Source: Actinomycetota bacterium
GTDB lineage: Bacteria; Actinomycetota; Actinomycetes; Nanopelagicales; Nanopelagicaceae
Reading direction: 5' to 3'
Assembly: GCA_009698045.1 (NCBI GenBank)
Contig: WLRE01000063.1
Coordinates: forward strand, 1-7,875
Length of the DNA stretch: 7,875 bases
A program made the position numbers and the translations under genes. Positions 1 to 7,123 of the stretch are shown here, piece after piece; the first letter of the stretch is position 1, and each line of letters begins with the position of its first letter. The notes below the pieces were generated by a model. That model saw nothing but the letters and a program-made list of their open reading frames with translations, was not told the DNA's origin and ran no database searches.

Positions 1-507
1 GGCGATATTGGCCGAGCACTTAAACGTATTGCTCATGAAATCATTGAGCACAATCACGGCACCTCCAATCTCACAATTTTAGGAATACCTACGCGCGGCG
101 CATTTCTGGGTCAGCGCCTGGCATCAATTCTGGCTGAGATAGATGGCCCAACTCCGGTTGGCGCCCTAGACATCACTCTTCACCGAGATGATTTGCGGCT
201 GCGTCCGCCTCGTCCGCTCTTACCTACTCTTATTCCGCCTGAGGGAATTGAAGGTAGAGATGTTGTTTTAGTTGATGACGTTCTCTTCAGCGGTCGCACC
301 ATTCGGGCTGCCCTAGATGCTTTAGGAGAGATTGGACGTCCTGCCTCGGTACAACTAGCAGTTCTGGTGGACCGCGGTCACCGCGAACTTCCCATCCGTG
401 CTGATTATGTCGGCAAAAATATTCCGACATCTTCTAGTGAAACGATCAAAGTCTCACTCATCGAGATCGATGGCGAAGATGGCGTAGATATTGAGGCGCA
501 CGCATGA
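1..507 (+). CDS. pyrR: Bifunctional PyrR: pyrimidine operon RNA-binding regulator / uracil phosphoribosyltransferase (5' partial)
   Basis: PyrR binds pyr mRNA when UMP is high and lowers operon expression. Many members also convert uracil and PRPP to UMP. It is a cytosolic protein with a type I phosphoribosyltransferase fold. The frame is open from base 1 and 168 residues are visible. Aligned by memory with Bacillus subtilis PyrR (about 180 aa), the first visible residue matches about residue 11, so only about 10 residues and the start codon are missing. In order the frame shows RALKRIAHEIIE (N-terminal RNA-contact helix), GIPTRGAFLGQRLA, GALDITLHRDDL, the PRPP-binding signature VVLVDDVLFSGRT (bases 262-300), and the highly conserved block VDRGHRELPIRADYVGKN followed by IPTS. 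A TTG at 193 lies inside this conserved fold and is not the start. The stop overlaps the pyrB ATG by 4 bases (ATGA). Being first in the operon fits an autoregulated leader upstream, which cannot be seen here. Identity is close to certain; whether it has UPRT activity is inferred. Confidence 0.97.
   Translation, partial: GDIGRALKRIAHEIIEHNHGTSNLTILGIPTRGAFLGQRLASILAEIDGPTPVGALDITLHRDDLRLRPPRPLLPTLIPPEGIEGRDVVLVDDVLFSGRTIRAALDALGEIGRPASVQLAVLVDRGHRELPIRADYVGKNIPTSSSETIKVSLIEIDGEDGVDIEAHA
493..496 (+). promoter_or_regulatory. Shine-Dalgarno site for pyrB
   Basis: GAGG sits 7 bases before the pyrB ATG, inside the last codons of pyrR. It is short but correctly spaced and supports the ATG at 504. 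Re-initiation by ribosomes ending pyrR is likely to contribute as well. Confidence 0.5.
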
Positions 508-1442
508 AGAACCACTTGCTGAGCATCAATGATCTCTCTCGTGATGAAGCGGTAGCGATTCTTGCAACAGCTGCCGAACTCGGCAGAGTGAGCGAAGGGG
601 GCCAGAAGAAACTCCCCACTTTGCGTGGCCGAGCAGTAGTTAATCTCTTCTTTGAAGATTCCACCCGTACTCGTATCTCATTTGAATCTGCAGCAAAGCG
701 TCTCTCAGCTGATGTAATTAACTTCAGCGCAAAGGGTTCGAGCGTGAGTAAAGGTGAGAGCTTGAAAGACACCGCCCAGACTTTGCAAGCTATGGGCGCA
801 GATGCGGTTGTTATTCGACATGGCGCAAGTGGTGCAGCCCAACGCTTAGCTGATTCTGGTTGGATCTCGGCCTCGGTGATTAACGCAGGAGATGGTACGC
901 ACGAGCATCCGACTCAAGCACTACTGGATGCTTTCACTATTGGTGAAAAGTTTGGCCTCGCAACTTACGATTTCAGTGGCCTAAAAGTAGGGATTGTAGG
1001 CGACATTCTTCACTCCCGAGTTGCACGATCAAATGTTCTACTGCTTAAGAAATTGGGAGCATCGGTAACTCTAATCGCGCCTCCAACTCTTCTCCCAGTG
1101 GGAGTGGAGCAGTGGGGTGTAGCTGTTAGTTATGACTTTGATGCGGCACTCAAAAATTTGGATGTTGTGATGATGTTGCGTATTCAATCTGAACGTATGC
1201 ACGATCTCTTCTTCCCTAGTGCTCGTGAGTATTCACGCGCGTATGGCTTGGATTCAACCAGACTTTCCACATTGAAGCCTAAGGCGATAGTCATGCACCC
1301 AGGTCCCATGAATCGTGGTCTCGAAATTTCTGCTGATAGCGCAGACTCTCTGCAATCAGTCGTACTCGCGCAAGTTACTAATGGAGTACTAGTGCGCATG
1401 TCGGTTCTCTATCACTTACTAGCGGGGGCGAGTAATTCATGA
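504..1442 (+). CDS. pyrB: Aspartate carbamoyltransferase catalytic subunit
   Basis: Transfers the carbamoyl group of carbamoyl phosphate to aspartate, giving N-carbamoyl-L-aspartate, the committed step of pyrimidine synthesis, in the cytosol. At 312 aa it has the normal length for a catalytic chain. The N-terminal carbamoyl-phosphate domain carries STRTR (residues 53-57), the SKGES loop from the neighbouring subunit (82-86), R105-H106 and HPTQ (135-138). The C-terminal aspartate domain carries R172, the R226/Q228 pair in LRIQSER, and HPGPMNRG (265-272). All the expected phosphate- and aspartate-binding residues appear present. The ATG overlaps the pyrR stop by 4 bases and the TGA overlaps the pyrC start by 4. 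No regulatory subunit gene (pyrI) lies beside it, so feedback control is more likely to act through PyrR and CarB. The neighbouring pyrC encodes a full-length type I dihydroorotase; such pairs can form an ATCase-DHOase complex, but that is not shown by the sequence. Confidence 0.98.
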   Translation: MKNHLLSINDLSRDEAVAILATAAELGRVSEGGQKKLPTLRGRAVVNLFFEDSTRTRISFESAAKRLSADVINFSAKGSSVSKGESLKDTAQTLQAMGADAVVIRHGASGAAQRLADSGWISASVINAGDGTHEHPTQALLDAFTIGEKFGLATYDFSGLKVGIVGDILHSRVARSNVLLLKKLGASVTLIAPPTLLPVGVEQWGVAVSYDFDAALKNLDVVMMLRIQSERMHDLFFPSAREYSRAYGLDSTRLSTLKPKAIVMHPGPMNRGLEISADSADSLQSVVLAQVTNGVLVRMSVLYHLLAGASNS

Positions 1443-2728
1443 ACTACTTAATTTCTGGTGGCGAAACCGCAGATGGTACTCAACAAGACTTTCTTATCGC
1501 TGATGGAAAGATTGTAAAGGTTGGCGCGAATCTTGCGAAAGCTGACGCAATTCAGATCGATGCAACTGGGTGCAAAATTCTTCCAGGACTTGTCGATCTA
1601 CACACGCATTTACGTGAACCGGGTCGAGAAGACTCTGAAACTGTCTTAACCGGAAGTACAGCCGCCGTTGTGGGCGGATACACTGCAATTTCGGCGATGG
1701 CCAATACAAATCCAGTGGCTGATACCGCTGGCGTAGTTGAGCAGATATTTAGACTCGGCCAGGAAGCTGGATTGTGCGATGTCTTTCCAATAGGAGCGGT
1801 AACGCAAGGTCTCAACGGCGAGAACTTGGCCGAGATTGGCGCGATGGCTAATTCCGCGGCTCGGGTTCGAGTTTTCAGTGATGATGGAAAATGTGTATTC
1901 GATCCACTAGTCATGCGTCGTGCACTGGAATATGTAAAGAGCTTTGGGGGAGTTATCGCCCAGCATGCGCAAGAGCCACGATTGACCCTCGATGCTCAAA
2001 TGAATGAGGGCCTTATCTCCTCACAACTAGGTCTCAAAGGATGGCCCGCAATTGCGGAAGAGGCGATTATTGCGCGCGACATTCTTCTCGCCGAACATGT
2101 AGGAAGCCGACTTCATATCTGTCATCTGACCACGGCAGGAGGAGTTGAGTTAGTACGTTGGGCGAAGTCAAGGGGGGTAAATGTAACCGCAGAGGTTACG
2201 CCGCATCACCTCATTCTTACCGACGATCAAGTCGTTGGCTATGACGCAGTATTTAAGGTTAATCCACCACTTCGAACTCAAACTGATGTTGATGCACTTC
2301 GCGCCGGGCTTGCTGATGGCACTATTGACATTGTTGCTACAGATCACGCACCGCATCCTGCAGAAGATAAGGATTGCGAATGGCAAGCCGCCGCTTTTGG
2401 AATGCTAGGACTGGAAACAGCACTTTCTATCGTCGTAAAAACTATGGTCGAAAGTAATTTGATGAGTTGGAGCCAGTTAGTCGAACGCATGTCAACTAAA
2501 CCTGCCGAGATAGCTGGATATAGTGAGCAAGGTCAGAGTCTCGCGAGCGGTAGTGTGGCAAATCTCATCATCGTCGATCCTTCTGCCACTCGCACAGTAG
2601 ACCGCAATAAGATGTCCTCCAAGAGTCGTAACACTCCGTATCACGGAATGATTTTGCCTGCGGTCGTTACGCACACATTCTATAAGGGCAAGCTTGTCCT
2701 CTCGCCGGAAGGAGTTCATCAGGAATGA
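1439..2728 (+). CDS. pyrC: Dihydroorotase, type I (long form)
   Basis: Zinc-dependent amidohydrolase that cyclises N-carbamoyl-L-aspartate to dihydroorotate. It is 429 aa, the usual length for the Bacillus/Aquifex/actinobacterial long form and longer than the E. coli type (about 350 aa). The metal and catalytic residues of the TIM barrel are all visible: H55 and H57 in DLHTHLREPG, the aspartate pair 148-149 in FSDDG, H176 in AQHAQE, H229 in HICHLTTAGG, and D302 in VATDHAPHP. N275 and R279 in KVNPPLR fit substrate binding. The protein therefore looks catalytically active and not like the inactive PyrC' pseudo-enzymes that only support ATCase. Residues 1-50 and about 365-425 form the small composite beta domain typical of amidohydrolases. 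The ATG shares ATGA with the pyrB stop. A G-rich run ending about 10 bases upstream is only a weak ribosome site, so translation is probably coupled. The TGA overlaps the carA start by 4 bases. Confidence 0.97.
   Translation: MNYLISGGETADGTQQDFLIADGKIVKVGANLAKADAIQIDATGCKILPGLVDLHTHLREPGREDSETVLTGSTAAVVGGYTAISAMANTNPVADTAGVVEQIFRLGQEAGLCDVFPIGAVTQGLNGENLAEIGAMANSAARVRVFSDDGKCVFDPLVMRRALEYVKSFGGVIAQHAQEPRLTLDAQMNEGLISSQLGLKGWPAIAEEAIIARDILLAEHVGSRLHICHLTTAGGVELVRWAKSRGVNVTAEVTPHHLILTDDQVVGYDAVFKVNPPLRTQTDVDALRAGLADGTIDIVATDHAPHPAEDKDCEWQAAAFGMLGLETALSIVVKTMVESNLMSWSQLVERMSTKPAEIAGYSEQGQSLASGSVANLIIVDPSATRTVDRNKMSSKSRNTPYHGMILPAVVTHTFYKGKLVLSPEGVHQE
2709..2714 (+). promoter_or_regulatory. Shine-Dalgarno site for carA
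   Basis: AAGGAG, within GGAAGGAG, lies 10 bases before the carA ATG, inside the end of pyrC. It is the clearest ribosome-binding site in the window. It supports the ATG at 2725 and suggests that carA is loaded independently as well as by coupling. Confidence 0.65.
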
Positions 2729-3849
2729 ATTCAGCCTTCTTGGTTTTAGATGACGGCGCAATTTTTGAAGGGGAGTGTTGGGCTGCCACTGGTGAAACCT
2801 TTGGCGAGGCTGTCTTCTCTACGGGTATGACCGGTTACCAAGAGACGCTCACCGACCCGTCGTATCACAAGCAGATTGTCATCATGACTGCTCCGCACAT
2901 CGGAAATACCGGAATGAATCATGCGGATGAGGAGTCATCTCGAATTTGGGTAGCAGGTTTCGTAGTGAGAAATCCTTCGCCTCGTGTAAGCAATTGGCGT
3001 TCGGAGAAGAGTTTAGAAGATTCCCTGATCGACTCTGGCGTAATTGGAATTCAAGGCGTAGATACGCGTGCGATTACTCGTCATCTACGTGATCGCGGCG
3101 CAATGCGGGTTGGAATATTCTCTGGAATGGATCTCTCCCGCGAAGAGATGGTGATACGAGTTCGCAAATCACCCCAGATGTCAGGAGCTTTCTTAGCCCA
3201 AGATGTTTCGACTCCTGTGAAGTATGTCCTCACGCCCCCGCCTGGAGTTGAAAAGCGGTTCACGGTAGCGGCGATTGATTTAGGAATAAAGTCGGCCACT
3301 CCAAGAGAGATGGCCGCGCGTGGGATCGAAGTGCATGTCTTTCCGATTACCGCGACTATCGACCAACTCTCCTCGATTAATCCAGATGGAATATTCCTCT
3401 CGAATGGTCCGGGTGATCCGGCCACAATGACAGAGGTAATTTCTACGGTGCGCCATTTTCTCTCGGAGAAGATCCCGGTATTTGGTATCTGTTTTGGCCA
3501 TCAGATAATCGGTCGGGCCCTGGGTTTTGAAACATACAAGCTTCCCTTCGGACACCGCGGAATTAATCAACCAGTAATGAATTTGGCTACCTCCAAAGTT
3601 GAGATCACTGCTCATAATCACGGCTTTGCGGTTGCGGCTCCGATCGAAGGCAATTTTTCGACCGTCTTTGGTGCTGGGTTTGTTAGTCATATCTGTCTCA
3701 ACGATGGAGTAGTTGAAGGATTAGAACTACTTGAAACACCTTGCTTCTCAGTCCAATATCACCCTGAAGCGGCAGCCGGTCCGCATGATGCAAATTATCT
3801 CTTTGATCACTTTGTGGATTTGATGCAGGCGGTGAAGAGCAATGCCTAA
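2725..3849 (+). CDS. carA: Carbamoyl phosphate synthase small (glutaminase) subunit
   Basis: Hydrolyses glutamine and passes ammonia through a tunnel to CarB for carbamoyl phosphate synthesis. Its 374 aa is a normal length for the family. The N-terminal CPSase small-chain domain (about 1-150) shows FSTGMTGYQETLTDPSY (31-47) and GVDTRAITRHLRDRGAM (111-127). The C-terminal class I glutamine amidotransferase domain (about 180-370) shows FLSNGPGDP (224-232), the nucleophile elbow GICFGHQ with catalytic C256, the TYKLPFGHRG block (270-279), HNHGF (297-301), and the triad partners H346 and E348 in QYHPEA. The full Cys-His-Glu triad is therefore present. The start shares ATGA with the pyrC stop. The last 8 bases overlap the start of carB, so the two subunits are probably made in coupled, near-equal amounts. 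Confidence 0.98.
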   Translation: MNSAFLVLDDGAIFEGECWAATGETFGEAVFSTGMTGYQETLTDPSYHKQIVIMTAPHIGNTGMNHADEESSRIWVAGFVVRNPSPRVSNWRSEKSLEDSLIDSGVIGIQGVDTRAITRHLRDRGAMRVGIFSGMDLSREEMVIRVRKSPQMSGAFLAQDVSTPVKYVLTPPPGVEKRFTVAAIDLGIKSATPREMAARGIEVHVFPITATIDQLSSINPDGIFLSNGPGDPATMTEVISTVRHFLSEKIPVFGICFGHQIIGRALGFETYKLPFGHRGINQPVMNLATSKVEITAHNHGFAVAAPIEGNFSTVFGAGFVSHICLNDGVVEGLELLETPCFSVQYHPEAAAGPHDANYLFDHFVDLMQAVKSNA

Positions 3850-6800
3850 GGATTCATCCATTAAGAGTGTTCTCGTCATTGGCAGTGGACCGATAGTTAT
3901 CGGTCAGGCTTGCGAGTTCGATTATTCAGGTACACAGGCATGCCGCGTTCTTCGTGATGAAGGCATCCGGGTAATTTTGATTAACTCCAATCCGGCGACT
4001 ATCATGACCGATCCAGAATTCGCGGATGCGACTTATATTGAACCAATCACCCCAGAGGTAATTGAAAGCATCATCCGCAAAGAGAAACCGGATGCAATTC
4101 TGGCAACACTTGGCGGTCAGACCGCTCTCAACGCAGCTATGAGTCTCTATGAACGTGGCAGCTTGGAGAAATTGGGTGTTCGACTCATTGGCGCAGATAT
4201 CCCAGCCATTAAGCGCGGTGAAGACCGTGAAGTATTTAAAACTATCGTTGAGAAAGTAGGTGGAGATTCTGCCAAATCTCGCATCGCTCACACCATGGAA
4301 GAGTGTTTATCTGCCGCGATTGAGCTTAACTATCCGGTCGTTGTCAGACCTTCGTTCACCATGGGCGGATTAGGCTCTGGCATTGCTTACGATCAAGCAG
4401 AACTCGAATTAATAGCCGGTGCAGGTTTACGCCATAGCCCAACCACAGAAGTTCTTCTTGAGGAGTCAATAATTGGTTGGAAAGAGTACGAACTAGAAGT
4501 TATGCGCGATCATAGGGATAACGTAGTCATTGTCTGTAGCATCGAAAATATCGACCCGATGGGTGTCCATACCGGAGATTCGATCACTATTGCACCAGCG
4601 ATGACGCTCACTGATGTTGAGTATCAAAAGTTACGCGATCTCTCCATCGATATTATTCGTGAGGTAGGAGTTGCCAGCGGAGGCTGCAATATTCAATTTG
4701 CAGTCAATCCGGCTGATGGCCGAATAATTGTGATTGAGATGAACCCTAGAGTTTCTCGTTCGTCAGCTCTTGCATCTAAAGCAACCGGTTTTCCGATTGC
4801 TAAATTCGCGACCAAGCTAGCTATTGGTTATACCTTAGATGAGATTAAGAATGACATTACGCGGTCAACTCCGGCCTCTTTTGAACCCACCTTGGATTAC
4901 ATTGTCGTGAAAGTTCCGCGTTTTGCCTTTGAGAAATTTCCTGAGGCAGACGATCGTCTTACGACGACGATGAAGAGCGTCGGCGAAGCAATGGCGATTG
5001 GCAGAAGTTTTCCAGAGGCCCTGCAAAAGGCACTTCGTTCGGTTGAAAAAAAGGGAACATCATTCTCTTGGAGCGCTAGCGGTCAAGACTTAGCTACCTT
5101 GATGCGCGAAATGCGAGTGCCCCGAGAATTCCGACTACAGCAAGTTCAGCGGGCACTCTTTCTTGGTGCGAGCATCGAAGAAGTATTTGCGGCGACCAAG
5201 ATAGATCCTTGGTTTCTCAGTCAGATTGATGAAATCAATTCAGTTGCACGAGATATTATTGATGCCCAAGAACTGAATGAGAATAATTTGTTGCGCGCCA
5301 AACGAGCTGGATTTTCCGATCAACAGATAGCCGACATTCTTGAAAAACCGGTGGCTGAAATATCTGCAACCAGAGTTCGACTAAATATTCGTCCGGTCTT
5401 CAAGACGGTCGATACCTGCGCGGCTGAGTTTGAGGCCTACACCCCCTACCACTATTCGAGTTATGACTTAGAGAGCGAAGTTGAACCTCGCACAAAACCG
5501 GCGATTATTATTCTCGGTAGTGGTCCGAATCGAATCGGACAAGGCGTGGAGTTTGACTACTCGTGCGTTCACGCATCTTTTGCGCTTCGCGACGCTGGTT
5601 TTGAAACGATCATGATTAACTGCAATCCCGAGACGGTCTCTACCGATTACGACACCTCAGATCGTCTCTATTTTGAACCACTCACTCTCGAGGATGTACT
5701 TGAAGTTATTCATGCGGAAGCCCAAGCCGGTCCTATCGTTGGTGTTATCGCCCAGCTTGGGGGACAGACGCCCCTGGGACTTGCTCGCGGTTTGATGGAT
5801 GCCGGCATCACAATTTTGGGAACCTCGCCCGATGCGATTGATTTAGCAGAAGAGCGTGGAGCATTTGGTGAAATTTTACGAGTGAACTCGTTACTGGCTC
5901 CTGAATTTGGAATGGCTAACTCGTATTCGGAGGCGCTGGATATTGCCCACCGAATCGGTTATCCGGTGCTCGTCCGTCCATCTTTCGTACTTGGTGGGCG
6001 AGGAATGGAGATTGTCTACGACGATCAGTCGCTAGAAGGATTCATAACTAAAGCAACTGAAATCACTCCGAATCATCCAGTTTTGATCGACCGCTTTCTC
6101 GACGATGCAATTGAAATTGATGTTGATGCGCTCTTTGATGGGCAAGAGTTATATCTCGCTGGCTTGATGGAGCACATTGAAGAGGCTGGCATTCACTCGG
6201 GAGATAGCGCGTGCGTACTCCCAAGTTACTCCATCTCCACCTTTATGAAAGAGAAAGTTCGAGCTGCTACCGAGAAGATCGCTCGTGGGGTTAATGTGCT
6301 CGGATTGATTAATATTCAATTTGCGATTACCAATAACGGACTGGTCAATGAAGAGTTGTATGTAATTGAAGCCAATCCGCGCGCCTCTCGGACCGTGCCT
6401 TTCGTCAGCAAGGCAACGGGCGTGCCCTTAGCAAAGGCTGCCGCTCTGATAGCGGCCGGTAATACGATTTCCCAATTGCGCGCCTCGGGCTTGATGCCTG
6501 CTGTAGGCGATGGTGTTACTCATGGAATTTCGGTCAAGGAAGCAGTACTACCTTGGAACCGATTCCGCCGAGTAGATGGAACCGGTGTGGATTCCGTTCT
6601 CGGGCCAGAGATGCGCTCCACAGGTGAAGTCATGGGAATCGCGGCAACGTTCGGCGAGGCGTATGCCAAGAGTCAGAGCGCAGCTTTCGGAGCGCTTCCT
6701 AAATCGGGGAATATTTTCCTCTCACTTTCAGAGCGTGACAAGAGCGCTTCAATCGATTCGGCGCGCACGCTAGTGAATTTAGGTTTCACTCTGGTGACCA

Positions 6801-7123
6801 CTCAGGGCACTCATGATTTTCTTGAAAGAGAAGGAATTAGCTCGCGGCTAGCGCGCAAACATTCAGAGGGGCGCGGTGCCGATGGCAGCCTTACCTGCGT
6901 AGATATGATCAATGCGGGGGAGATCAATCTCGTCATCAATACGCCGCTTGGTCGTGGATCGCGTCAGGATGGTTGGTTGATTCGCACTGCTGCAGTCACG
7001 AGGTCTGTTCCATGCATAACAACTATCGCCGGTTTTAAGGCTGCAGTTGCTGGTATCGCTGAACTCAACGGTAAGCCATTTAGTATCGGGTCCATTCAAG
7101 AATGGTTGGCCACATATGAGTAG
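3842..7123 (+). CDS. carB: Carbamoyl phosphate synthase large (synthetase) subunit
   Basis: Makes carbamoyl phosphate from bicarbonate, ammonia and two ATP. The product feeds pyrimidine and arginine synthesis. At 1093 aa it is slightly longer than E. coli CarB (1073). The carboxyphosphate domain (about 1-400) starts with GSGPIVIGQACEFDYSG (14-30) and has R129, R169, H243, Q285, E299, N301 and R303 at the same numbers as in E. coli. An oligomerisation domain follows (about 405-545). The carbamoyl-phosphate domain (about 550-945) repeats the first ATP-grasp half: GSGPNRIGQGVEFDYS (559-574), R712, H785, Q826, E843, N845. The C-terminal MGS-like allosteric domain (about 950-1093) shows TTQGT (986-990), K1006 in RKHSEGR and N1033 in VINTPLGRG, so UMP inhibition is plausible. 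The ATG lies 8 bases inside carA and the TAG lies 8 bases inside pyrK. The A7 run at 5046-5052 does not break the frame. Confidence 0.98.
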   Translation: MPKDSSIKSVLVIGSGPIVIGQACEFDYSGTQACRVLRDEGIRVILINSNPATIMTDPEFADATYIEPITPEVIESIIRKEKPDAILATLGGQTALNAAMSLYERGSLEKLGVRLIGADIPAIKRGEDREVFKTIVEKVGGDSAKSRIAHTMEECLSAAIELNYPVVVRPSFTMGGLGSGIAYDQAELELIAGAGLRHSPTTEVLLEESIIGWKEYELEVMRDHRDNVVIVCSIENIDPMGVHTGDSITIAPAMTLTDVEYQKLRDLSIDIIREVGVASGGCNIQFAVNPADGRIIVIEMNPRVSRSSALASKATGFPIAKFATKLAIGYTLDEIKNDITRSTPASFEPTLDYIVVKVPRFAFEKFPEADDRLTTTMKSVGEAMAIGRSFPEALQKALRSVEKKGTSFSWSASGQDLATLMREMRVPREFRLQQVQRALFLGASIEEVFAATKIDPWFLSQIDEINSVARDIIDAQELNENNLLRAKRAGFSDQQIADILEKPVAEISATRVRLNIRPVFKTVDTCAAEFEAYTPYHYSSYDLESEVEPRTKPAIIILGSGPNRIGQGVEFDYSCVHASFALRDAGFETIMINCNPETVSTDYDTSDRLYFEPLTLEDVLEVIHAEAQAGPIVGVIAQLGGQTPLGLARGLMDAGITILGTSPDAIDLAEERGAFGEILRVNSLLAPEFGMANSYSEALDIAHRIGYPVLVRPSFVLGGRGMEIVYDDQSLEGFITKATEITPNHPVLIDRFLDDAIEIDVDALFDGQELYLAGLMEHIEEAGIHSGDSACVLPSYSISTFMKEKVRAATEKIARGVNVLGLINIQFAITNNGLVNEELYVIEANPRASRTVPFVSKATGVPLAKAAALIAAGNTISQLRASGLMPAVGDGVTHGISVKEAVLPWNRFRRVDGTGVDSVLGPEMRSTGEVMGIAATFGEAYAKSQSAAFGALPKSGNIFLSLSERDKSASIDSARTLVNLGFTLVTTQGTHDFLEREGISSRLARKHSEGRGADGSLTCVDMINAGEINLVINTPLGRGSRQDGWLIRTAAVTRSVPCITTIAGFKAAVAGIAELNGKPFSIGSIQEWLATYE

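Noticed and set aside
193..507. A shorter pyrR starting at TTG 193
   Set aside because: The frame continues open to base 1 with strongly conserved PyrR sequence (RIAHEIIE, GIPTRG, DITLHRDDL) before the TTG, so the gene simply runs off the window edge.
1552..1914. 120-codon minus-strand open frame opposite pyrC
   Set aside because: It is antisense to the metal-binding core of dihydroorotase, low complexity in Ser/Pro/Thr, with no recognisable protein.
2172..2177. Run of six G in pyrC as a possible frameshift or sequencing error
   Set aside because: The reading frame is intact on both sides, with HICHLTTAGG before and VTPHH after in the same frame.
3280..3690. 136-codon open frame on the minus strand opposite carA
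   Set aside because: It lies entirely antisense to a highly conserved gene, has no recognisable domain, and its composition follows from the carA codons on the other strand.
3926..4291. 121-codon minus-strand open frame opposite the start of carB
   Set aside because: It is a shadow of conserved ATP-grasp coding sequence, with no family resemblance and no independent ribosome site noted.
3872..6400. Repeat between the two halves of carB
   Set aside because: GSGPIVIGQACEFDYSG and GSGPNRIGQGVEFDYS reflect the ancient ATP-grasp duplication found in all CarB proteins, not a recent DNA repeat.
6576..6773. 65-codon plus-strand frame inside carB
   Set aside because: It is an out-of-frame, arginine-rich translation of the end of the carbamoyl-phosphate domain, with no support as a gene.
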